Positions 1-10,000 of a stretch of DNA of 64,000 bases are shown piece by piece. The stretch comes from Maniola hyperantus. Taxonomy: Eukaryota > Arthropoda > Insecta > Lepidoptera > Nymphalidae. The DNA lies in the NCBI RefSeq assembly GCF_902806685.2, contig NC_048538.1, positions 9,176,001-9,240,000 of the forward strand, read 5' to 3'. The translations under genes were made by a program, and so were the position numbers. Position 1 is the first letter of the stretch; each line of letters begins with the position of its first letter. Under the pieces are notes generated by a model. That model did not search any database. It was given only the letters and a program-made list of their open reading frames with translations, and was not told the DNA's origin.

Positions 1-40
1 ATAGTGATGGAAAATTTTGGCCAAGTGCGAGTTTTTAATT
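1..40 (+). repeat. Fragment of 'ttggccaagtgcgag' dispersed repeat
   Basis: The short piece 'ttttggccaagtgcgagttttt' matches the end of the longer repeat units seen at 36.8-37.25 kb and 48.98-49.41 kb, in opposite orientation. It is cut by the window edge. Confidence 0.5.
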
Positions 41-151
41 CGCACACAAAACTTAAACTTTAAGAGCGTCTAGCACGGGGTTGCCACGACACTAAGTGTC
101 TGGCAATGCATGAAGTGATTTTTAATACTATTCCGAAGAACTAAACTAAAA

Positions 152-358
152 AAACTAGCAGTTGCCCGCGTCTTCGTCCGCGTGGATTTAGGTTTTTAAA
201 ATTCCCTTGGGAACTCCTTGATTTTCCGGGATAAAACGTATCCTTCCACGGTATGCAAGCTATCTCTGTATCAAATTTCTTCAAAATCGGTTGAACGGGT
301 GGGCCGTGAAAAGCTAGCAGACAAACAGACACACTTTCGCATTTATAATATTAGTATG
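152..358 (+). repeat. SINE-like dispersed repeat (family A)
   Basis: The unit runs from 'gcccgcgtcttcgtccgcgtgg' through 'caaaatcggttgaac' and 'agacacactttcgcattt' to 'ataatattagtatgga'. The same order recurs at 39.2, 41.95, 42.4 (reverse) and 63.9 kb (reverse). This is one of the commonest repeat types in lepidopteran genomes. The ORFs at 141-406 are parts of it. Confidence 0.75.
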
Positions 359-372
359 GAAGTACCTATGGC

Positions 373-485
373 GACATGTCTAAATCTATTGCTATCCCTG
401 TCATAATGTTGTTTGCGGAAAAGGATAGCACTAGATATAGACCTGTTAATTTAGTTTAGAGATTGTGTACTAATGAATCAGCCCC
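373..485 (+). repeat. MITE M3, copy 1 (left end lost)
   Basis: It ends in 'tttagtttagagattgtgtac' and shares its core ('ctaaatctattgctatccct') with copies at 1,341-1,484 and 34,435-34,594. The right terminal inverted repeat is present; the left one is missing where family A repeat sequence adjoins. Confidence 0.6.
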
Positions 486-711
486 AGTGTAGGTCTAAGC
501 CCAGGCGCGTCCGCCGTCCAACCCCACAGATGATTCTTGCGATGTTTTAAAGAAAAAGCTATTTGCTGGAATTGCTCCGGCTGAGGTCATTTTGCATCTG
601 ATAAGGAATGTCCGTTGTTTTCTTGCCAGGTTTATTAAACTGGTTGTGTCTCACATTTCGTATGTAGAAGCAGCCATCGGCGCCTTTTTCCCCATTGCGC
701 AGGTTGTATAC

Positions 712-805
712 TACGCGACAGGTGGAGATGGCAATCGGGGTATGAGGCGGGGCGTTTTACCCGCCACCACCACTATTGCCATCTCGTCTGTCTCGTGCCA
801 AACCT
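712..805 (+). repeat. MITE M4, copy 1
   Basis: Terminal inverted repeats 'cgcgacaggtggagatggcaat' and 'attgccatctcgtctgtctcg' surround a short GC-rich core. The same termini occur at 9,225-9,366, 12,056-12,180 and 42,231-42,285. Confidence 0.65.
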
Positions 806-839
806 ACGATAAGAGTTTTATGTCAATAGTAGGTAAATA

Positions 840-1340
840 AAACAAAGAAATCAATGTTATAATTTATTCGTCAATTACTAATCTTTGTGTTTAAAAATAT
901 TACACAAGGTTATAAAAATTAAGTAGCTAATAATGTTTAATGGCACCAGTGTAAAAAAACTACATCAGTTTTTTATCGTAGAATTGGAATTGATGAACAG
1001 AATCGGTGCACACAATTTTTGTTTAAAAATTAATAAGTTAATAACTCATAAAACTCATTTCATTGAAAATTAAAAACTACTGAAAAAAAAAATACAAATC
1101 ACAGATTTTTAAAAATTGTGCCAGTTAAGCATTCTTTAAAATGCATTCGCTTTATGTTTTTAAGAGTTAAGTAATATCGATATTTTAATTATTTATTTAC
1201 ACCAATTAAGAGGAGATTATTCTAAAACTATCAGTCAGTTGTAAGTTCCTTACTTACGAAAATGTTATAAAATCAAACACATTTTTATGTACTTAACAAT
1301 AATATTCGTGTCTAATTACAGGAGTTTCATCAAGATAATA
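840..1340. other. AT-rich stretch without recognised features
   Basis: No coding, RNA or repeat unit that I can name is visible. The sequence is AT-rich with short homopolymer runs. Confidence 0.6.
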
Positions 1341-1484
1341 TGGCTAATTCTGTTGTACACACTCTCTGAACTAAATTGATCTAAATATAGTGCTATACAT
1401 TTCCGCAGGGAGCGTTGTGAAAGGGATAACAATTTATTTAGTCCTGCGATTTTAGTTTAGACTGTAATACAATTGAATCAACCA
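1341..1484. repeat. MITE M3, copy 2
   Basis: The inverted termini 'attctgttgtacacactctct' and 'tagactgtaatacaattgaatca' flank a core with 'gtgctatac' and 'gaaagggataacaatttattta'. It is diverged from the copy at 34,435-34,594. Confidence 0.65.
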
Positions 1485-1894
1485 CGTTACAATACTATAC
1501 CACAAAATAATCTATTTTGTGACTATACATACTGTAGCCTGTATGCCTACTACCAATCTTTCAGACCTCGGATTGTACCACAAGTTTTAAAATGTATGGT
1601 ATTTTATTTATATCATGATACATTTTGTAACTAAGGAAAAGCGAAAGGATTCGCAATAGGCTACTTGACTCATATCTAATTTCGTCCAATAAATGATTAT
1701 TTATTATAGTATTTTGCTTAAGACAACGAAATATATCAATAACAATTATTAAAAACGCAGGATGGATATATAAATCCAATTTAAAAAAATACAATTTTTA
1801 TTTTTATTTGAAACGCAGAAAACGCTGTCAGCCATGATGTGACAAAGTGTAAATATGTAAACAAAGAAATGTCATCCCTGTGTCACGCGGGGAC

Positions 1895-2135
1895 TAACGT
1901 AGTATCCATATATATAAAATTTAGAGTCCTGACTAACTTATATATCAACGCACAGCCTAAACATCTAAACAGCTGGTCCTAGATACATGAAATTTGGTGG
2001 GTGTGTTCTTTGTAGGTAAAGAGAAGGTATCCACTAGGAAAGGATTTTTTGAAATTCCACCCCTGAGTGGGTTAAATGGAGGTTTGAAATTTATGAAGTC
2101 CACGCGGGCGAAGTCACGAGCATAAGCTAGTTTTT
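1895..2135 (+). repeat. Lep1/Helitron-like repeat (family B), copy 1
   Basis: It runs from 'tatatatcaacgcacag' through 'atgaaatttggtgggtgtg' to 'cgggcgaagtcacgagcataagctagt'. The CTAGT-type end and the core match units at 17.5, 39.7, 41.3, 46.2, 53.3, 53.7, 56.0, 56.2 and 63.4 kb. The Helitron/Lep1 family name is from memory and unchecked. Confidence 0.6.
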
Positions 2136-2866
2136 ATATATTTCTAAAAACTCGTAGTAAACGTAAAAAAATATCGTTTTCTCTTTATAAATTGAATAAG
2201 TTATTACAACAAAGTGATCTTTGCAAAAATAAATTTGGGTTGAAGTCGTTAGTCATATAGGATCCCTTTAAGCAAGTCTTCGCGTGTCACGTATATTTAT
2301 TTCACTGGGCACTCTAATCCACAACTTTCCTGTGGTCTTTATCGATGCGTTTTTTACATTCTTGGATGATACAATAACGATAATTACTATATTTTTCATG
2401 TAAACTAGTATAGAAGTCATGTTTATTAAACTTTGGGAGGTTATGCTGTTGTTTACAAATGCATGACGTCAGAGCACAGATAATCTATCGGCCAAACATG
2501 GCCGACAGTGTTTTTACCTGTCTAAGAAAAAAATATTTTAAAATTAAAGTTTTACGGTTTTTAGGGCGCAAAAAAATAGTGTTAATTTTTTTGATATAAT
2601 AGGACAAATATTAACCATTTAAGACCAACTTAAAAAAAGTGTCAAGTAGCCTATTCGCATACTCTCGAGTTTGTGATTGGTATTAAAATATGACACTAGG
2701 GCACACGCTTTACCATAGTCACACTTGATGGAAAACGTTTGTTTAGAAGATGTCTTCACTCTATGCCTATGACAATCATAATTAATTAATCATTATGAAT
2801 GGTGTTTTTAATATCGTTATCGTTGAAATATAATAATTTTAGTGCTCATATCCGAAAAAGTGAAGT
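2136..2866. other. AT-rich stretch without recognised features
   Basis: I see no gene or named repeat here, only AT-rich sequence between two repeats. Confidence 0.6.
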
Positions 2867-3046
2867 ACAGTAGCCGGCAGGAAATATTGTACATCGACCT
2901 TTAGAGAGTTCGGCTTCGTAGAGCATTGTCTCTGTCACTCATGTCTATGTGACGTTTTGTCGGTTTTAACGACAGAGACAACGCTCTACGAAACTGCCAT
3001 CTCTTTCTAAAGATCGATGTATATTTCCTGCCGGGTACCTACTGTA
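2865..3046. mobile_element. TA-flanked hairpin MITE M1, copy 1
   Basis: The arms 'cagtagccggcaggaaatattgtacatcgacc' and the matching reverse complement ending 'ccgggtacctactg' are flanked by TA on both sides. The interior also folds ('cgtagagcattgtctctgtc' against 'gacagagacaacgctctacg'). Four more copies lie at 17.5, 28.8, 37.8 and 52.4 kb. The TA target suggests mobilisation by a Tc1/mariner-type transposase. Confidence 0.8.
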
Positions 3047-5586
3047 GATCAGTTTAGTCTTGATTTGCAAAAATAGTTGATGGTAGGCTCACTTAGTCAT
3101 GGGTATGCGGCATGTGGAACACATTTTGGTATAGACAAACTTCCAGTCTTGAAGAGTAAGTAAATAAACTACTGGCAGTAAACTTTCTCAAGTTTATACT
3201 CAGTCCGGAGCAGTCAGGAGTTTTATACTCAGTCTGCGCTGAACTTTAGAGTGCCTTTCAAATAATACGTACTAGTAATAATTATTTTATTAATAAATAT
3301 GCACAGAACTCGTAAACGAAGAATGCATTGGGCTTGTAACATACTAAAGCACAATGGTGCTCAAACTGACAGGTCGAAACGTTCTCTACAGGGAACATTG
3401 TGAATAGGAAACTAAATGATACACCTTCAGCTACTTTAGATCTGTCAATTCAGATATTATCAATAACTGCGTGGAGATATTCAGATCAGATGATTTTCAG
3501 TTTTAAATATTCTTTATTTTTAAATGACATTTTATACTCTTTTTAAAAAAAAAGATTTGTTGTTTTATATTCTATAGATGCGATAGATGCGATGAGTGAT
3601 TTCTTAATCCGTAATTAAAAATAATGAAATTTTAGTTTACTCAATAAATACGTCCACGAGGGACAACGAAATAAATATAAAAAATTTGCAAAAGCGTACA
3701 TGTATAAAAAGTAAGTGTACAAAGTAGATAATAAGTCAATGGTATAAAGTGTGTAATTGTGTATTGTGTAAATTGTGGATGGACTATCCGTCCGCAAAGA
3801 GCCATTCAAAATGCATTTAATAAAAATAGATTCCGCATTGGTATCTCTGGCAATACTTAAATATTTTATTTTGCTGAAAACTTTTTTATGGTACACTACA
3901 GCAAAGAGTATGTAACCACTACGTTCTACACTACAGCTTGATTTTATCAGTAGCTGATTGACCCACTAGGGCGGATCTGGAGTTGTACATGTCATACATA
4001 TTATAATATGTACTTACTTAATTTCATATAATTTGTGAAAAGGAAGGTTAATAATAATAAGTACATTTTTCTTACAATAACTAGTGATAATATTAAAGTG
4101 GAATGATAAAATATATTTATGATAATACTGTTAAATTTCAGAATTGTATTCATTATATTTTTATTTTATTAGAATGTAAATGCTTAAACTGATATACTAT
4201 TTAAAAAGTTAACATTAGCAGCACAGTTATGAGATACTTAATATTGTTCTCTACATACATTACCTATATCTAAAACTGCCTTGTAGGGATAAGATTGATT
4301 CAAAATGCTTAAAGTTACATTGATCTAAAGAGATCCATAAAACATATTATTTACATTTGATTTAAACATTAAATATTTACATTAATTCACGATTCCTAAT
4401 AAAAATTGACCTAATTAATAATATTTATTACACAGGTGTAAACCAGTAGTTTCATATTAAAAACAATAATTAGCGAATCACCACGTTAGTTTTATACTCA
4501 GTCTGCGCTGAACTTTAGAGTTCATTTCAAATAATACGTTCTAGTTTAGTTTTTTTCATTATAATATTTTAGCGAAACAACTAGTTAAGTATTTTTTAAT
4601 AAAAAAAATATCAAAACTTACGTTGTTTCGTCACGAGGACTATCTTAATCTAACGTAACTGAAGATTTAATATTAAGACATTTTCTTTACACAATGTTTC
4701 GTACCTTTAATGAATATTTTTCAATTACTGAAGTTACTTTCCAAAGAAAACAGTTGCTGTGACTGTGTGCACATAGTGCAAGTGACCTACCAGAGCTGGC
4801 TGGTGTGCACTTGGCGTCATACACATAAAAAATAATGTTTATGCATTCATATTTTATCGTTCAGGCATTGATCATCCGATTGAGTTGAAACTTTGTACAG
4901 TTGTTGATGGTACTTGTGTGAAGGTTCTGACATAGTACTATCAATGTATTGTATAAACGAGCGAGTCATTCAAATAAAAGAACATTGGCATTGCAACTTG
5001 AGTTGCAACGCAAGCTGGACTACTACTACTACTAATAAACTTTTTTGAAGTGTCAAAAAACATTTTATCGAAGTTATTGCTTGTTATTTTGTTACAAAAA
5101 CTTCATAATAATAATAATCAATCATGTATGTAAAATTCATTTGTGTAAATGATGACTGACGTGATTTCATCTATGGATGTGATACAAATACGCCATGTTG
5201 ATGAACACTGATTGATACTGTATTTCTTTTTTATGGGTTTCCTATCTCATTGTAGATTTCATGATTACAACTGTTGTCGTGCAGGATTCAAATAATTATA
5301 AAGAAATTAGTGTAGTAAGTGGTAAGTATAGGCACTACTGAATTTTAGTTACCTAAATAGAACCCATCTGCCAGCCACCTCTTTAAATAGTTAATTCTAT
5401 AACAATAACATTAGTCGCCTTAAATAAACTTCAACAATTAATTTGATATGTACAGATGAAATGTGCTATAAACGAATGCATTGGGAATGAGTTGGCAGTG
5501 CGTACTCCAACATTCAAATGGTCGCGTATTTCACAAATCCCTACACGATGCATAGATTCGAAATAGTCATTTTACTAAGTATAATG
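3047..5586. other. Non-coding AT-rich stretch
   Basis: No supported gene. Short shared motifs occur (for example 'ttatactcagtctgcgctgaactttagag' at about 3,215-3,250 and again at about 4,490-4,522), which marks a small dispersed or tandemly moved unit. The ORF at 3,615-3,896 has low-complexity composition and no domain. Confidence 0.55.
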
Positions 5587-5732
5587 CGTACAAAATGACT
5601 TTTTACGCGCCATTTTAACCTTATGTGTCCAAAAGTACGATTGTAGTCCTTATTTTTAAGGTGGACCGTACTTTTAATAGGACAGTTGACTCATAAAGTT
5701 AAAATGGCGCATAAGAAGTCATTTTGTATGGA
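5587..5732. repeat. Foldback MITE M2, copy 1
   Basis: Arms 'gtacaaaatgactttttacgcgccattttaac' and 'gttaaaatggcgcataagaagtcattttgta' face each other around 'aaaagtacg...cgtactttt'. A related copy lies at about 25,467-25,602. Confidence 0.75.
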
Positions 5733-5795
5733 CTATAACGACAATGTTCACAACGTGTTTATTTACAGTAATTATATGAACAATCACTATAAACT

Positions 5796-5945
5796 AGCTT
5801 TGCCCGAGAGATTGGAGGCGCGTGGAATTTCCTAGGAATAAAGTATTCCATCCATTCCATCTCCAGGTTGCCTAACTTTGTCAAGATCGGTTCACCAGTT
5901 CAGTGAAAACGTAAAACTTTCGTATTTATAAAATTAGTGAATGAA
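5796..5945 (+). repeat. Degenerate family A SINE-like repeat
   Basis: It keeps 'ctagctttgcccg', 'ggcgcgtggaa', 'tcaagatcggttcaccagtt' and 'tcgtatttataaaattagtg' in the order of the family A unit. Confidence 0.5.
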
Positions 5946-5960
5946 TTAATAATATAAGTA

Positions 5961-6813
5961 TTTATTAGTTTTTGTAAGATTAGGTACATACTGTGGGGCG
6001 ATTGCCTAACCTGCGTCAATCATTATTACAATCTCAATTGTTGTGATTGGCTGAATTTGTGCTATTCTTGTTGCAACAATGCATTGTAGCCAATAGTGAG
6101 CGAGCGTCAACCAATCAGAGGTGATTGCGATCGTGACATTGTAGCTGTCATTCTACCGCAATGGCGCAGCCGATATCAATGCAAACAAAAGTCTCAGCTG
6201 CAAAAACTACTATTAGAAGACATTATCATGATTATTTCATCTCAGAAGAGTCATGGCATTCTTGGCAATTAGAGCAAATTAATATTTCTATTTAATTATT
6301 TTACAATAAATAAGTTGCAAGGCGCGCACGTTTCCGGAGGAATGAAAAATAGAAAACGAAGTGATCGTTATAAAACTTTGATGTTACTTATTGATGACTA
6401 TTTCGAGCTATATGCTCGTTTGCGTGCACCTGAGGCTAAGCTTAGTGCAAGGCTTCAGTAAAAAATAAGTCTGGTCTCAGCAGCCTTAGGATAAGATTTT
6501 ACATCTCACAATTCCGAGCGTTAGAACATTTTAGCCTCAAAGTAAAATTGGCCTTGACTGCCTTGTTTCATCAACTTGCCTTGCTCCAAGCGGGAACGTT
6601 GTGAAATTAAAATCGGTGGTACTGAGCTTTCCATTTTGAATCATGGAGGTCAATTTTACTCTGACGCTATTGTGTTTTGAGTTTGACGCTCGAATTGAAT
6701 CAACTTTGGTGAAATATAAAATGTCACAGTAACCCTGCTCTAGGGTTTCACTCGGGATGGCTGTTAGGCTACATGTGCACGACGTGCGCAGGCGCCGCGA
6801 CGGGCGGCTCGTG
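5961..6813 (-). other. Possible sdk 3' untranslated region
   Basis: This is the sequence downstream of the sdk stop codon. Candidate polyadenylation hexamers on the minus strand are ATTAAA (plus 6,291-6,296) and AATAAA (plus 5,961-5,966). The true end cannot be chosen without transcript data. The stretch also holds repeat-like sequence at about 6,480-6,720, with a 'gattttacatctcac' motif shared with 9,065-9,090 and 17,380-17,400. Confidence 0.3.
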
Positions 6814-7056
6814 TCATACGAAGGACGAGAAGCCGGGCAGCGGCGCCCGCGAGCGCGCCATGTTGCTCATGACGATCTGGCCGCCGTTGAGGCTCACCAC
6901 GGCGCTGCCCTCGGGCTCCGAGTCCGTGTAGCTGGAGTAGTTGCGCACGGGCCGCTGCCGCTTCCACGACTGCCGCAGCGTGTCGTTAACGTTCGCGTAG
7001 TGGTTCACGAACGAGTGCGGCTCCGATCTTACGCTCTCGTTCTCACTCTCGGAGTT
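6814..7056 (-). CDS. sdk: sdk last exon: cytoplasmic tail end with PDZ-binding C-terminus
   Basis: Residues 2,068-2,147 and the TGA stop. It starts N-S-E-S-E-N-E-S-V-R after the acceptor 'tgtatag|aac' (phase 0) and ends L-P-G-F-S-S-F-V. The last residues fit a class I PDZ ligand (Ser at -2, Val at 0) and match the C-terminus I know from vertebrate and insect sidekick proteins, which bind MAGI-type scaffolds. The exon is GC-rich and separated from the previous one by 3.4 kb. Confidence 0.95.
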   Translation of the reverse strand, partial: NSESENESVRSEPHSFVNHYANVNDTLRQSWKRQRPVRNYSSYTDSEPEGSAVVSLNGGQIVMSNMARSRAPLPGFSSFV

Positions 7057-10000
7057 CTATACACACAAAATTACAAATATTTTTATACAATCTACCGATA
7101 AATTTGTGCTGAATGGGGCCGAATAAAGAACGTTTTTGAACATGATTTTTATTCATAAATTTCAAATAATACGATTTCCAAATAGAGAAGTAGCTACCTT
7201 TCAGAACGTGAATTTCTCAACTTGATAAAAAATTAAACTGAGTTATAATCGTGTAATGACTTAAACAACCGTATTCATAATTTTATAATTAAAGAACGTC
7301 CACATTCCAGTACGAACAGAACAAAACTATTGTATCGGTCTCTCATTCTTGACAATATCGGGCTTCCATCCACTTCCATCAGTATAATTTTTTATTGCGC
7401 TGACATGTTGCGGTGTGTGAATAACATTACGCAAAAATTAAGAAATGACCGAAAGTTTAAGTCGTTTTCATTCCATTGATACGGTAATTTCATTTAGCTT
7501 GTTTTAGTGCTTGTATTGTAGCAATGATTTTGTAGCTTTTCCCTTTCTACATTACCAATAAGTTGCCAGACTTATTTCAGCATACATTATCTTACGAATA
7601 TGAAAAAGACTGCTAATAAAGTGCTTAATTAGTACATCTGACGAATTTCAGGGCGCCGCTGCGCGCCGGAACCAGGAAGCGCAAGACCGCGGCGTGTGGA
7701 AGTCTCTGCAAGAAGCATGTGTACCGGTTTAAGACGACGTACCTAAGACAAGAGTGAATAGGCATCTTCTAGGCAAGCGCGCTCCATCTTAGGCTGCATC
7801 ATCACTTGCCATCCAGGTCTGATTGCAGCCAAGCGCTAGACTATAAATTAAAAAAAAAACGTAATACTAAATGACGCGTCATACTTCACGGTGATGCAAG
7901 ACCGAAATTCTCTAAAGTTGAGGATCTATAGAGCGCACTTTGACTTTGGTCAGTCTTGAGAGAGAATGTTAAAACGAGACAGCGTTATATCGCTGGCATA
8001 AATCTGTTTCTTTCTAATAGAAACCTAAGTCTGTAAGTAGTAAGTTTAGTTAAAACGAGACAGAGCTATAGCTCTCACATAAATCTGTCTTGTTTTAACT
8101 CAATTTTAAGTAACGATTAGCGACTCTGAGTACGGCTGTAAGAGTGAAAGTGACCAACATGATGATTTTGTGGAATGTGGCAGTTCTTAAAATGATGAAC
8201 ATGTCTGTTTAAGTTACTTCACGGCCATACATACCTCATTTTTCGATATTTTTTTAATGAGACGTTTTCCTTTTGAAGAAACGATATGACCTGAACGACG
8301 AATTACAATAACTCACTCACATTACGAGTGTGTTTGTCTGTTTTTGAAGTGACTGTCGTAACTCTCAGGCATTTAATTGATTTGATAAAAGTTAAAATGT
8401 TTGCGGAAAGGATGAAACACGTATTCGTAAAATTCACTTAAGTAGGTACACATACTCGATGCTTATGGACGCACGATTAGAACTCTTCAAAACTATTTTT
8501 TATTCTGCCCCACTCTTACCATACCTACTACAAGGGCAAAATTACTTGGATGAGTCTTAACTAACTTTTTATTAAATCTTTATTTAGGCAACTACTAAAC
8601 TGATAATGGAAGCGTCAGGAAACTATACTACAAATAAACCAAATCATTTAGACGATGTTTAGACGTAGGAATTATAATATGACGTGTTGGCCAATCCATC
8701 AGATATTTGTTTGAATAAAATGTATAGGTATTCAGTTTGAGTCTAAAAGCTTTGGTTTGTTGGTACTTAATGTCTTTATCTTTACAATTAAATTCTGCTT
8801 ATTTATGATATAACTGAAAATAGCATCGTATGGATTTAACTATAATAAAATAATTAAACAAAAATGTTATTTACACTATGAAAGATTGTAAGTCTAAATA
8901 AAGTTTTAATACTCCGTTTATTCGTTATAAAAAGTTTACATTGATTACAAAAAAATAATGATTTTGACTTTTGAGAGATGGTGGATATGTTATATGGTTT
9001 ATTTTTTATAATTTTAGACTGTAAATATTAACGTGCCTTAACACTTGCTGGGGCACCCAGTATGCTTAATATGAGATTTTACATCTTACCAACGTTGATA
9101 GAACTGGAGCGTTGAAAGACAATAATATCAGAGTAAAGTGGACCTAAACATCTTTGAGTTAAAGTCGAAGTTCAGTACCATAGGTTTTAACTTCATAAGC
9201 TTTCCGCTGGAAGCGCTGTCTGTATAGTCCGCGACAGGTTGAGATGGCAATCGGGGTATGAGGCGGGGGATGCCGAGCACACCCACAACTCGCCCGCACC
9301 GGCTTAGCGCAGGGGCTGTGCGGGGCGTTCCCTCCCCGGTTGCCATTTCAACCTGTCGCATACTACAGATGTACATAATTATGTACGAACTTGATCGTTA
9401 AAACAACGCTGTTAAGGTCCATTTTACTTTAACGCTGCAGTGTTTCGACATTTCTAACAACGTGATGAGATGTAAGTGTTTATACTAAGCAGACTTGTAC
9501 TGTCGTCTTGTTAAACACAAGCGTTACTCGTCTAGTATTAAAGCCTAAATTAGTATGATGAAAGTAAAAGTACTTTCAACGGAATAACGAAAATATTTAG
9601 CGTAATGTAAAGGGTGATAAGTAGGGATAATTATGTGCTAATGGATTTTGTTTCTGTTACACCTATGTCAACGAAAGGCCATTGGTTGTGTAGTGGATTC
9701 GATAGTTTAACGACAAGTGAACCAATCTTAAGAAGTCTACTGAGGTCCTGGTGTAACTTTTCAAGTTGACTATAACGTGGCAGATGCGTCGGAGTAAATA
9801 TATCATTGAGTATGAACATGGAGAAAATGTCGTGGTTTGACATCTACATACAATTTTAGCATGTACGTGTAGCCAAGTTGTAGCAACGCATCAATTGTTA
9901 AGCAACGTTGACCCAAGTCGGTAACTGGACGGGTAACCGATTTTGGTCTTTTCGTTTCCTCCATGCCGCGCCGAGAGCACGTCCAGTCGTCGGTTCCGGT

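Noticed and set aside
6757..7101. Plus-strand ORF of 114 aa opposite the last sidekick exon
   Set aside because: Arg/His/Val-rich shadow of a GC-rich exon on the other strand; the minus frame has the conserved protein.
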